Positions 30,510-41,103 of a stretch of DNA of 64,000 nt are shown piece after piece. Source of the DNA: Ceratothoa steindachneri. Lineage: Eukaryota > Arthropoda > Malacostraca > Isopoda > Cymothoidae. The notes under the pieces were generated by a model. That model worked only from the letters and a program-made list of their open reading frames with translations. It ran no database searches and was not told the DNA's origin. Where the stretch lies: the NCBI GenBank assembly GCA_963969495.1, contig OZ018331.1:153186684-153250683 (forward strand), read 5' to 3'. Made by a program: the position numbers and the translations under genes. Numbering within the stretch: the stretch's first letter is position 1; every line of letters begins with the position of its first letter.

Positions 30510-31090
30510 ATGCAACCTCTAAACTCCATGCTGTATAAGACTAAAAAGAACTCTCCTCTTGAATGGTCTACCAAGGCGTGCGATTCACTCACTCGCACCA
30601 AAGAAGTTATTGCCCTCGCTGTGGAATTGGCTCATCCTTCTCCAGGAGCCCCCATCAGCGTATCTTTAGACGCATCCTCGACTGGTGCAACCTTGCAGCA
30701 GAAGATTGGTGACCAATGGTAACCTCTTGCTTTCTTCTCTCGCTCTTTTTCTGACTCCCAATATAGGTATAGTACGTTCTATCGCGAGCTCCTTGGAATA
30801 TACCTGGCAATCCGCCACTTCCGCCATCATTTGAAAGGGCGTATTTTCATATTTTTACCCATCATAAGCCTTTGGTCAGTTCCTGATCGTCTTGTTCCAC
30901 CTCATCGGTGCACACTGCAGTTGATACTCGTCACCTTGACTTTATCCTGCAGATGACGAGCGATAATCGCTATCGTCCTGGCTCTTCAAACGTCGTACCA
31001 GACGCGTTTTCTCACATTTCCGCGATTTCGGCCACACAACTCTCTCACAATGCGCCCATCGATTTTTCGACAATAATACTGGCCCAGGAA
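30510..31090 (+). pseudogene. gypsy RNase H region
   Basis: From 30640 the reading has ISVSLDASSTGATLQQKIGD (first Asp, the xDAS block), then a stop, then LAFFSRSFSDSQYRYSTFYR and ELLGIYLAIRHFRHHLKGR with the catalytic Glu. The last block survives only partly, as TRHLDFILQMTSDNRYRPGS and NVVPDAFSHI (the NxxADALSR motif). Several frame changes. Confidence 0.7.
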
Positions 31091-31189
31091 TAGGATGAAG
31101 ACACGCAAACGCTGCGTCACTCTCCTAAACTCGTTCGCAAAATCGAATTACCAGGCAGTCCTTCCAGGCGCATCATGGTTGACTATTCA

Positions 31190-32050
31190 TTGCCTGACTG
31201 TCCTCGTCCTCTCACTCATCTCGCTTACTGTCGGCACATTTTCGACCAAATTCACGGTATATCTCATCCTGGCGTTGATGTCACACGCAAACTCGTTGCC
31301 CAACGGTTTGTGTAGCCAGGTATGAATGCTGACGTGGCCAGATGGACTCACTCATGTCTGCCATGCCAGCGCGCCAAAGTCCATCGTCACACAAAAAAAA
31401 ACCCTGGTCCCTTTTCCTCTTCCTACTTCACGTTTTGACGCCGTTCACGTCGATCTAGTAGGTCCTCTTCCTTACTCTTGTGGTTGCAATTATCTTCTCA
31501 CCATGATCGATCGTTTTACCCGATGGCCAGAGGCAGTTCCTCCCTCGGATATCAGAGCTTCCACTGTCACTCGAGCCTTCGTCTCAGCATAGGTTGCATG
31601 GTTTGGTGGTTCCTTCAACGATCATGCATGATCGTGGCAGCTAATTTGAATCCCACCAATGGGATGCCCTATGTCAGTGCTTGGCTCCTTTCATCTTCGT
31701 ACCTCTAGCTGTCACCCTCAAAGCAACGACAAAGTGGAATGGTTTCACAGGACCATCAAAGCAAGCTTACGCTCCACAGACCCCAACATCACTTGGGTGG
31801 ACAAGCTACCTTTGATTCTCCTTGGTATTCGTTCATCCTTGAAAAAGGACTTGGCCTGCTCTGCAGCGGAACTTGTCTACGGTACTCAACTTCGTCTCTC
31901 TGGTCAATTCTTTTCTTCTTATGATCGACCTCTACCTTCTCACCTCGATCCTGCTTCTTATGTACACGATTTTGTATGGGTGATGGCTGAGGTAAGCCTA
32001 CCGCCCCTAGAGTGCCTGCCAATCTCAAAACCTTCGTGCCGAAAGAGATG
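31190..32050 (+). pseudogene. gypsy integrase
   Basis: Zinc-binding part: HPGVDVTRKLVAQRFV, a stop, then PGMNADVARWT and CLPCQRAKVHRH (the paired Cys). Core: FDAVHVDLVGPLPYSCG (first Asp), a stop-broken HDRG block, and CHPQSNDKVEWFHRTIKASL (catalytic Glu in VEWFHR). The C-terminal part ITWVDKLPLILLGIRSSLKK follows. It is interrupted by stops near 31320, 31590 and 31650 and by frame changes. Confidence 0.75.
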
Positions 32051-32887
32051 ACAACATGCTCCCATGTTTTCGTCCGTCGTGATTCAACTCGAACTTCCTT
32101 GCAACTAGTCTATGATGGACCATTTCTCGTAATCTTTAGGAAGCCGAAGTTCTTCGTCGTTTAGCTGGCACCAAACAGGATACTATTTCCATAGACCGCC
32201 TGAAACCAGCTTTTATTGAAAATGTCCGCCTCGAACATCCTCTTCCTACTTCTTTTCCCACTATAACCCTTTATGGTCCAGGAGTTTCCCAAAGTATCAT
32301 CCAATCAACCCTTACAAACATCCCTGATACACAAACTTCACTTCCGGCTTTGCTGTCTCCGCCTCTTGTGTTACAGGAATCCTCGTAGGCAGCGGTGGTC
32401 AGTCAGGAGCAAATCTCTCCACCACTGGTCACCCCTTCAACAAAAAAACGGAGTCGAGACTCCCACGTCCCGCTTGACGAAATATCGGAAGGAACAAAGA
32501 AGCGGATCACCTTCGCTCCATCAATCTCTGCTCATGCCAGGGACTTGTTTAACGCTACTGGTACTGTCACAGCGAATACGTGTTCCCGTGCTTGCAGCCA
32601 AACCACTGGCACTGTGACACACTCCGTTCGCGTCATAAGGAGACGTCACCATTATTAGGACTAGCAAGCCCATATATTAAAATAGGGTGAGAGTGGGGGT
32701 AACTTTATTTGTTGGGGAGTATTTGTAGCACTGCTTGATTCTTATTAATCTCCAGTACTCCCAAATAACCAAAATAATGTACGTGTATACAATGATTTCT
32801 GGATTACTCAGAATAATTAAAATAAATTGTTATCATGTAAATCTGCAATACTCCCAAAATAATTTCAATAATTCATGCTATTCCGAG

Positions 32888-33660
32888 TACTTCAATGTAA
32901 CTGGGATCAGCATCTGTAAATCCAATATATAAATTTATAAAACAAATTAGAATTCCCTTATATAACAAATTCCCCGAAAACCGCATTGTTTAAAATAAAT
33001 CCAAAACGTCTTACCTCTGACTCATTGTGCTCGCTTCTCCAGATTCGCAAGGTTTGTGCAAAAGAGTTCATCAATCTGGTTAATTATTTCATCTCAAGCA
33101 TGATTACGTATTAATAGATATTTTTAATTCATTTCCTACACTAATTTACTATTACCATTGTGATAGCTAACAAACTATTTAACATCTTATTGTGATCGCT
33201 ATAAACTATTAATTTGTCTCCTATTAATATCTCATTGTGATTCGTTAACATACTACTATCGTACAACTTATCTGATATCATTGTGAACTTACTATAATTA
33301 TAATCCTATTTAACATTCGCTAACATCCAAATTAATATCGTATTGTGATCCTATTTTATTTAATATCATGTTTAACTTCCTATTCAACATCCTCTTAATA
33401 TCCATCAAACCATAACTCTTGTATACCATATTGTATAAGTTATATTCAATCAATCCTGTTTTGATTTGTTAATTCTTAATACATTATATTTTCGTTACCG
33501 TTCATTCTTCCTTTTCTCCTAGTTCGAAACGAGTTAACAATCGGTCCTCCATCGTTAGTCTTAAATTCATTGTTCAATTCTCATCTTAAATATTATTATG
33601 TGATTAATTCTTGTGCGCTATCTAGGATAAATAAAACACTAATTAATTACATAATAATAT
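32888..33660 (+). repeat. 3' LTR of the gypsy element
   Basis: Aligns with the left repeat and keeps the internal stretch of about 200 bp that the left one has lost. It ends in ATTACATAATAATA at 33660, directly next to the minus-strand gypsy remnant. Confidence 0.7.
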
Positions 33661-34210
33661 CTAGAGTACTTATAGTATTTGTTGAAAAGGTGCATTTGTT
33701 TATATTTAAGGTCATTTTATGTTTTTTGGTAGCTTTGAGAAACTTAGTTAGGTTTTATCATGTTCCGCTTGCGTGCGGCCGCAAATAATAACATTTTCTA
33801 GGTAAGCAAACGTGTCCTCAAGATTATTTTTACGAATGAAATCGTCCACAATTCTCTTGAAGCATGTAACACCGTTAGTTTTACCAAAACCTAAGGGTTT
33901 AAATTGAAAATCCTCCCATCCGCCTCAAAAGCAACGTAAATTTTATCTTTCTGGTGAAGAGGAACATAATGATAAGAACTTCTTAGGTTGATAGTGCTAA
34001 ATATCTTATAATTTAATATCTTATTAACCGTTTCTTCAACATTGAGAAATGGATACGCATCCAAGTAAGTAAATTTGTTAATCATCTGAGAATAGTTAAT
34101 TACTCTCTTCTTTGATTGATTCGACACAACATGAACTTGAGCTCGCCAGGATGAGGTGTTCGGTTCGATGATGTCTTCTTCAGAACGAATAATTTCAGAG
34201 TCAGACGTTT
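33661..34210 (-). pseudogene. second gypsy element: reverse transcriptase fragment
   Basis: Minus-strand reading: RVINYSQMINKFTYLDAYPF, VNKILNYKIFSTINLRSSYH (motif A region, where Asn stands in the usual TIDLRSAYH), KDKIYVAFEADGRIFNLNP, then GKTNGVTCFKRIVDDFIRK, FAYLENVIICG (usual YLDDV reads YLENV) and FLKATKKHKMTLNINKC. The catalytic positions are thus partly lost. It ends exactly at the LTR of the plus-strand element at 33660. No continuation was found beyond 27000. Confidence 0.75.
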
Positions 34211-34917
34211 TAAATTTGCGACTTCGTAATGACTGGTCTGCAATCAGATGATAAGTTGGTGAAAACTCTTAGAGGATCCGTAATCATAGAAGCCAGAGAG
34301 CACACTTCAAGGTCAAGTTTAGGACCTCTGAAGTTTAGCTTAAAGGAGGAATGTTCACTTAGGAAGGGGGTTCCTAAGATAATCTCAGCGCAGCAGTCAG
34401 ATAAAACAAGCAAACGTACTTTTCGGTACTCACGGCTTCTGAATTTTATTCTAACCTCACAACATTCCTTAATAGGAGATGCTAAATTTGTAGAGGCTAT
34501 AGATATAATGCCTACATAAAGTTTAAGATGGAAATTAAAGGAGTTCGCAACATCTTTTGAAATGAAGTTCTCTGAACTACCGGTCTCTAAAAGAGCCGCG
34601 AGAACACAGCCATTCATCTTCACTTCTAGAAATGAGCTTTTCAAAATTGATGGCACACTAGCGTGAACGGGATTGGAGGTTAATGCTGAGACTTCATTTT
34701 TAGATGACTTGCATACCTTCGAAAAATGTTCTCTCCTCTTGCATTTAAAACAAGTAACGTAACTTGCCGGACAACGAACACGGTTCTGGTGCGAGGACTT
34801 TCTGTAATAATAACATTTTTTTATGTTTTCGAAGCGAAAGAGCTGCAGCACAATTCGAACCCTTAGTATTAGGATTAGACCAGTTGGCTTCATCGTCCAG
34901 CATGCGATTCTACTCAA
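34210..34917 (-). pseudogene. second gypsy element: gag zinc knuckle and protease
   Basis: Open for 235 codons on the minus strand. It begins in the nucleocapsid part with CFKCKRREHFSKVC, a CX2CX4HX4C knuckle, preceded by a damaged first knuckle (CYYYRKSSHQNRVRC, second Cys lost). The protease follows: LAALLETGSSENFISKDVAN, where the expected DTGSS motif reads ETGSS so the catalytic Asp is replaced, and CCAEIILGTPFLSEHSS as the second block. It lies upstream of the RT fragment at 33661-34210 in normal order. Confidence 0.75.
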
Positions 34918-35160
34918 GCTACAGGTCCAGAAGTGAATGATGTATAGGCCTCCGAGTCCCTTGTGGCAATCTCTAACTTTCTCGCTTGATCAACAGCTGA
35001 AGATAATGTAAGAGTTTTGTTTTCTAAAAGTCTCTTTCGGATTTTTGATGATGAAAGCCTAGTAACAAAGGCATCTCTAAGATACTCGTTTCTATATGTT
35101 TCGGCATTCATAGCCTTGAAATTGAAATCAAAACTGAGTGGCTGAAGAGCATTTGCTAAA
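34914..35160 (-). pseudogene. second gypsy element: gag C-terminal fragment
   Basis: The minus strand reads MNAETYRNEYLRDAFVTRLS, SSKIRKRLLENKTLTLSSAV and DQARKLEIA, the pattern EYxRDAFIxGLxSxxIRQRLLEN seen in arthropod gypsy gag just before the knuckles. The capsid upstream of about 35160 is not recognisable. Confidence 0.65.
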
Positions 35161-35439
35161 ATCTAAGTAAATTATATAAAAAAATCCCTTCATTATCTAA
35201 TTATTTGTTTAGTTACATAATCCGTTTCCAGACTTGAGTTAAAGAAGTAGTGTAAGACCAAGAAGATAAGAAAATCATCCGTGAATCAAAGCGTGACTGA
35301 GATAAAGTTCCCTGGTGAATGGCTCTTGCTCAATTTCTGTCAATACAGTTCGCCTGTCCCGATGGAACCACGCTTAAGCCTTTTTAGATGCCTCTACAAC
35401 ACAAATGCAATCAACAATCAATCATAGGGATAATGTCTC

Positions 35440-36115
35440 GCCTCAGCGAGTCCAAGTACTAGGAATTGCGGACTCCACAGTCTTAAATACTAAACAGGAA
35501 AAGTAATGTATACCCGCTTCAATATCTACCAAATCTCCAATATGTTTACTAGTGAAGTACACCTAGTGGAACTTTGACCAGCCGGCCCTTGTAACATTCC
35601 ATCTGGGGTATATGGAGGGCCGGGAATAGAGTCGCATGTTTCAAGACAATGGGAAAGTGGTCGCGGCCATGAAGGTCAACTGAAACAGACCTCTTGAACT
35701 CAGGGGCACAGCCCGTGGAGCTAATAGATAGATCCACACAACTGAAAGAATCAGTTTGAATGTAGTAGGACGTAATATGACCGGAGTTAAGAATGCTAAA
35801 AAAGATTAATGGATAAGAGAGATTCATGGTGAAGGCCTTGAGGGTTGCTCACTCAATCACTGCATTAAAGTAGGCTAAAACTATAAATGGTATACGAAGT
35901 TAAAATAAAAGATCTAAAAACTGAGCCTCTGAAGAGCGCTTATCTTGAGAAATATAAAGGGAGCAAAAAGTATAAAGTCTCCCCCTAAGATGAACACAAG
36001 CTATATCCACTTGAAGAGTAGTACGGAAAGCTGAAGTCGTACATACGTTGTTAGCACTCACCAGAGGTAAAAAACACCACCATGGTCTATCCCACTAGAG
36101 GGTAGTCGAGAATTA
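35440..36115 (-). pseudogene. I-like LINE endonuclease (family C relative)
   Basis: Minus strand: LYTFCSLYISQDKRSSEAQ, FIVLAYFNA (usual GDFNA; the Gly-Asp pair is lost), then SFSCVDLSISSTGCAPEFKR and DLHGRDHFPIVL, the last endonuclease block with its Asp-His. The plus-strand family C copy has the near-identical DLHGSDHFPIQL at 58.86-58.91 kb. It follows the ORF1 at 36127-37800 in normal order and is cut off before the RT. Confidence 0.7.
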
Positions 36116-36126
36116 AAAACAGTGAA

Positions 36127-37800
36127 CTAACTAAACTTGGGGAAAGGATGGTTTCCAAGTTTGGGTTCGTACAAGCAAGTAACAGAACGTGCTATTTCAG
36201 ATCCTAAAGAGGAGAATTCCCCCCCATTTGGGAAGAATCCCCTGATAGACCACGGTCGAGTTAGTACAGGTAGAGACAAGAGAGACTTAGAGGTACCGTA
36301 ACGCCCGGGGCGAGGAGGAACATCACTTCGGATAGAGGTTGTGCAACCCACGTCATGAGGGAGTTCGGGAATCACAGTTACGGAAGCTTTCAAAAAGGCA
36401 GGGGTAGCTGGAAGTGGAGATGGGGTATGGTCGTGACCAGAAGGGAATTGGTAAGAATAAGGGAGATTTGGGGTATCATTACCTTTGGAGAGTGATGCTA
36501 CATCACAATGGGAAATGGGTACACAACCTCCGCCAGAAGTGAGGTCTGAAGTTACAATTACAGGTGTCGAAGTAACAAGGGTAAGTGGAAGAGAGGAAGG
36601 GATAGGGTCTACATGAACCGAGGTGAAAACTTGAGTTTCTAGAGGATAAGATTGCCCGCAATCCTCAGAAGTTAGCTTCCTAGAAGGATTGGGATTGTCG
36701 GGAGAGGCCTTACACTTGGGCGGGGAGTGGTCAATCATGACTACTTCAGAGCACAACGCCTAGAGGAACTCTAAATAGGCCTGAATGGCGTCCAGAGTCT
36801 AGGGAATGACATTCAAAGATTGGACAAATTCGGCAGGTGTGGGGGCAATAAGCGGAGGAGATGAAGAGGGTATACTAGGAGACCGAACTTGGGTCCGGGT
36901 AGGAGACAAAGGGGATGCATCAGAGGCGGGTTGCATCCCTAGAAGCTTGTGGAAAAGATGCGGATAGTATACGGAATACGTGGGCCAGTGAGACGAGATT
37001 CGCTGCCATATGTAAGACATCGGAGAATCTGATGCCTGAAGAGATTAATTTCTCTCGGACCAGTCGACCGGACTCCCGCATACCCACTTTAGCAGCATCG
37101 CGGACATCTAAGACCTCCTTTTCCAAAGAGAAATAGGCGACATTTCGAAGAAGACGCACTATGGCACTCTCCACAGTTGGCACAGCGGCGAGGATGGTAG
37201 CAGGAATTATCATTATGGTAAGCCTGGGCGCAATGCACGCCTGCGCGGGAGTGGTGGCAAACGGTACTTACATGATCAAACATATGTCAATTGAAGCAGC
37301 GCCTCAGATTGGATATATACGGGTTAACTAGTATTTGTAATGTTGCCCGCCTTAATGTGCGATCGGTGATTCCGATGATCAAACATTAGGAAAATCGTTG
37401 ATGTATTCACCCGAATCTCACCAACGGTTTGCTGTTGTGTATGGATGTCAACGATCCGCTGGCTAGCCAGCTTTGACTGAAGCATCTCAAGGTCATAGTC
37501 CATAAGTTCATTAGAACAGAAAACACCCTTCACAGTGTTGAAGGTTAGGTTGGATGATACAGCAATCTCAGAGCGCGCAAGAGTCTCCAGGGTTTGGACA
37601 GAATCATGTTTGGGGCAGGAGGTGACCTCCACTGCCAGGGCTCCATCGTTACAGGACCACATGAGGCTCGGTTCGCCGCACCGTTCATAAAAATCATCAC
37701 TGATTTTAAAAAAAATAAGTTTGGATAGGGGAATATCGGATTTAGTTTGAGGACCAAAAGGCGCTGGTAATCCATACTAGGCTCCACCTGTGAGGAAAAG
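36127..37800 (-). pseudogene. I-like LINE ORF1 (gag-like, zinc knuckles)
   Basis: From the right, minus strand: SIDYQRLLVLKLN-type N-terminus; DGALAVEVTSCPKHDSVQTL; ARSEIAVSSNLTFNTVKGVF; RIVDIHTQQQTVGEIRVNTS; TIFLMFDHRNHRSHIKAGN: the RNA-binding core of I/Jockey-type ORF1. It continues with knuckle-like CHHSRAGVHCAQAYH and CYHPRRCANCGECHSASSSKC at 37283-37150, then a coiled segment and a long Pro/Ser-rich C-terminus (36127-36756, open for 209 codons). ORF1 coats the LINE RNA. Frames change at about 37300 and 37000. The DNA just 5' (37800-37890) is not informative. Confidence 0.7.
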
Positions 37801-38605
37801 GGATCTAACGCGAGAAAAAGGGAGGCACTCAGGCGAGATCTAGAAACACAAGCAGCATAAGTCGGAAACTTCTGCGAAGTATATTTTTATTTGTTTGTAT
37901 CCATACACTATTATACTATTTACGAGGTGTGTGTGGGTAGGGCAGTATCACGTAGTGCGGAACACGCCAACGCAACTGCGTCGTCCGGTGCTCCCCCCCC
38001 CTCCGAAAGGAAAGAGGGACCCGTGCACTCTGCTAGCAGGAGGCCCAGATGTAACAGAATGCATTGGGCTAAATTTTAAGAACACCACAAATTCCAGGCA
38101 TTGCAATGTATTTTTCTGACGTTTTTAGGTGTCAGGAACACGAATATGATGTTCAATAACGCCGCAATTTGCTTACTTTGTGGGTAAAAAGGTTTGCTTT
38201 ACGTATAATTAATTATATTCAATCCGATTGCCCAAAACGCATTGCTTAAAAACGTTGTACATTGCAGCGCTTAACGATGTGTGGCAACCGTCTTTGAATT
38301 CAAACCTTAAGTTGATTATTTTCGAAATGGAGGGGCCTCGCTCCCCTATACCACTCCTTAAATTTGAGGGACTTGCATTCCCCCACTACTTGTAATTGAC
38401 TGGTAGTATACACAATTTTAAAGCTTGCCTTTGTTTCGACTTCAAAGACGGTTGTCAGATGTCGTCAGACATTCCAATGTTCATCGTTTCGACCGGGTTT
38501 TGCAAAAGTTATGTTACACTCGGAGGGGGGGGGGTATCTTTCGAAAGATTTACGTGTGTGATAGAAAATGTTACGTGAATCAAACTTAAAGTTCTACTTT
38601 CCCAG
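37801..38605. other. unassigned stretch
   Basis: No convincing gene. C and G homopolymer runs occur at 37992-38001 and 38524-38533. Short frames are unsupported. The sequence resembles unique intergenic DNA between a LINE and a MITE. Confidence 0.35.
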
Positions 38606-38607
38606 TA

Positions 38608-39032
38608 CAGGTGACCCATAAGTCCCAGGGCACTCCACGTGCAACTTTTGTAGGAATATGTTATTAACGGAAAACAAATGTATTAATTAATTAATTATGA
38701 ATATTTTATTATAGGAAAACAATGTTGGCCCATAAGTCCCACGAGACTACAATTTCATAGTGATTATCTGCAAATATAAATAACTAAATGACTAGAGACC
38801 CAATTAATCACCTCAGGACTAAATAAAATAATTTCTTGCCCCAACGTTGCCTAGGGCACTATGTAACTGTAGTGTCCTGGGACTTATGATGGGCCAACAT
38901 ATGTTTTCCTTTAATAAACTATTAATCATTAGTTGATACAACAATTAATAAAAAATACATTTGTTTTTCCGTTAATAACATATTTATACAAAAGTTGTAC
39001 GTGGATTGTCCTGGGACTTATGGGCCACCCTG
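38608..39032. mobile_element. 425-bp foldback MITE of the mariner group
   Basis: Flanked by TA on both sides (38606-38607 and 39033-39034), the target duplication of Tc1/mariner elements. The ends are CAGGTGACCCATAAGTCCCA and the inverse of CAGGGTGGCCCATAAGTCCC. The inversion continues well beyond the ends: GGAAAACA, then GTTGGCCCATAAGTCCCA on the left, is mirrored on the right with GGGACTTATGATGGGCCAAC at 38879-38898. Each arm is therefore about 150-160 bp. No coding sequence is present. Confidence 0.85.
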
Positions 39033-39034
39033 TA

Positions 39035-40000
39035 CGTGTCATTAAAACGTCTTTTCGATTGTGTGCAGTTGTGTCGAGATGGAAGTGAAAAGATTCGAGA
39101 TCTCTGGTCTCATGCGGTGGACTACAACAGGTCTGATATTGCCAAGCGGCTCAAGGACGGGGAAGACCCCAAAGATCGACCTTGTTCAAGCAGACCTCAA
39201 GTTGTCAACCATTTGGTTGTGAAATTGGCCTTCAAAGTTGCTCCGAAGTTAAAAATGACAATGCTCGCAAAGAAAAAGAACATCTCGGTGTCCACGGTGT
39301 CCAGGGCACGCAAGCAGGAAATCAGCATGAGCTCGAGGTGCCTACATAGGCCTCTGTTCACCGACCGTATTCGAGAAAAACGTCAGGAGAGCTGTTATCG
39401 CCTTCTCAACAACATGGTACTCGAATTCTCTCTCTTTTCTGATGAAAAATTCCTTCACGGTTGATTCGGTCATCAACAAACAAAACGACCGCGTGGTAAG
39501 CTTTGGCAAGGACGTCTCCGAGTTTCGCTACGTGTCCACGACCAAACAAACGACATCCGTGATGAAGCTCGGCATCGTGGCTTCGAATGGCGAGAAGATG
39601 CCGCCGGTGTGGTTCACGGACAGTTACAGTCCTATCGCCGCCGATTACAAGGACATTTTGGCAACGAAAGTCCTGCCCTGGGTGAGAAAGATCACGAAGA
39701 AGACGAATTACCTTTTTCAGCAGGACGGTGCCAAAGCCCACACGACCAAGACCGTGCAAGAGTGGGTGGGGTGTAACATAAACTTCCGATCGGATGGGTT
39801 TTGACCGCTGCAGTCGCCCGACCTCAATCCCATCGAGTACGGTGTGGTGGCATGTCGATGGCAAGGCCTGAAAGGTATGCCACAGCAACGTCGACGAATT
39901 GAAGTCCTCCGCCAACCACATGTGGGCGGGCCAACATGAGGAATGACTTCGTCTGCAACGTGTAGGCGGCCTTTAGGTCTCGCCTGGTTAAAATAAACCA
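39035..40000 (+). pseudogene. mariner-type transposase, frameshifted
   Basis: Cut-and-paste transposase of the Tc1/mariner group. The N-terminal helix-turn-helix part is EKIRDLWSHAVDYNRSDIAK (39085 onward). It continues with KKNISVSTVSRARK, then FTDRIREKRQESCYRLLNN and LFSDEKF at about 39437, the first catalytic Asp. A one-base shift there leads into FTVDSVINKQNDRVVS, DYKDILATKVLPWVRKITK, and LFQQDGAKAHTTKTVQEW (second Asp). A TGA at 39802 precedes LQSPDLNPIEYG, which holds the third acidic residue. The last 60 codons are broken by frame changes. It begins immediately after the MITE end. I found no terminal repeat on its right. Confidence 0.85.
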
Positions 40001-40451
40001 CCAAAGGAAAGGTTTAGGCAGGTTAAACACCCGATCCATTTCAAGGCCATTTGATCTACTTATAAAATTGTTATGCGGAGCGGTATACCACCTCCATCGT
40101 CTCTCCGCTCGTTATCATTGTTCCGATTCTCTTTGAGTTATTGGTGGGAGGGGGGGGTGGGGCTGTTTTTCTTTTCGCCACCAAACAGCGAGCGTTGGAA
40201 ACGTTTGTGGCCTAAAAGAAAGGTACCGATTCAACACGAGGGACTGTGGATTCTAAACCACTTCGTCGGGTTCTGTAGACTGATGTTTTTTTTTTATTGC
40301 GTGTGTGAAAAGAGATGAGAGAGACAGCGTTTTGGGGATGGACTATGTGTAATAACCTATGGGATAGAACTGTCTGCGTACATGCGTCAGATTCAGCGCC
40401 CCCGATCTGATTGACGGAAGCTCCCTACAAACGCACACAATTTTGTGGTAG
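40001..40451. other. unassigned stretch
   Basis: No open frame with recognisable content. It runs from the degraded end of the mariner pseudogene to a tRNA-like sequence. G-rich tract at 40140-40160. Confidence 0.35.
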
Positions 40452-40524
40452 GCTCCCGCGCAAGGAATCAAACCCCGTACCATGGCGTGGAAATCTAACG
40501 CCTTGTCCACTAGGCTTCGAGAGC
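40452..40524 (-). tRNA. tRNA-like sequence (pseudogene or SINE head)
   Basis: The minus strand has a 7-bp acceptor stem (GCTCTCG with CGGGAGC, one G-T pair), a D-arm with box A AAGCCTAGTGG, and box B GGTTTGATTCC. The total length is 73 nt. The anticodon arm does not form a normal 5-bp stem with a T at position 33, so no anticodon can be called and it is probably not functional. An RNA polymerase III promoter could survive. Confidence 0.45.
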
Positions 40525-40627
40525 TTCAGGAGATCAGGCTTATTTCACGCATAAGAACGGTCGCACTTATAACGATCTGCTGTTATCATAGTGGTGACAG
40601 CTGCGCTTATAATCCTTTAAACGGAAT

Positions 40628-41103
40628 CTTATTTTTCTAGATCCCTCACCACAAACCTCCTCTTATTTTTCTAGATCCCTCACCACAAACCTCCTCTTAT
40701 TTTTCTAGATCCCTCACCACAAACCTCCTCTTATTTTTCTAGATCCCTCACCACAAACCTCCTCTTATTTTTCTAGATCCCTCACCACAAACCTCCTCTT
40801 ATTTTTCTAGACCCCTCACCACAAACCTCCTCTTATTTTTCTAGACCCCTCACCACAAACCTCCTCTTATTTTTCTAGACCCCTCACCACAAACCTCCTC
40901 TTATTTTTCTAGACCCCTCACCACAAACTTCCTCTTATTTTTCTAGACCCCTCACCACAAACCTCCTCTTATTTTACTAGATCCCTCACCCCAAACCTCC
41001 TCTTATTTTTCTAAATCCCTAACCACAAACCTCCTCTTATATTTCTAGATCCCTCACCACAAACCTCCTCTTATTTTTCTAGATCCCTCACCACAAATCT
41101 CCT
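40628..41103. repeat. 34-bp tandem array, 14 units
   Basis: Unit: CTTATTTTTCTAGATCCCTC followed by ACCACAAACCTCCT. There are exactly 14 head-to-tail units. Units 1-5 and 11-14 read AGATCCC (AAATCCC in unit 12). Units 6-10 read AGACCCC. Other single-base variants occur in units 9, 11, 12, 13 and 14, so most change is at the right end. Confidence 0.97.

Larger units (their letters stand above)
27001..33660 (+). mobile_element. Ty3/gypsy LTR retrotransposon with diverged direct repeats
   Basis: Two direct repeats (27001-27573 and 32888-33660) enclose gag, protease, RT, RNase H and integrase in the usual Ty3/gypsy order on the plus strand. TGGTGCCCAG at 27575-27584, just after the left repeat, fits a primer-binding-site position. 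A G-rich stretch near 32690 could be the polypurine tract, though it lies about 190 bp before the aligned start of the right repeat, so the repeat border is uncertain. All coding parts contain stops and frameshifts, so the copy is dead. Confidence 0.8.

Noticed and set aside
35549..35827. Possible host gene on the minus strand
   Set aside because: DLHGRDHFPIVL is the endonuclease end of an I-like LINE, and the matching ORF1 lies just upstream.
39406..39921. Minus-strand 171-codon open frame
   Set aside because: Antisense shadow of the mariner transposase on the plus strand.
40628..41103. CRISPR-like array
   Set aside because: Units are contiguous 34-bp tandem repeats with no unique spacers, in a eukaryotic TE context.
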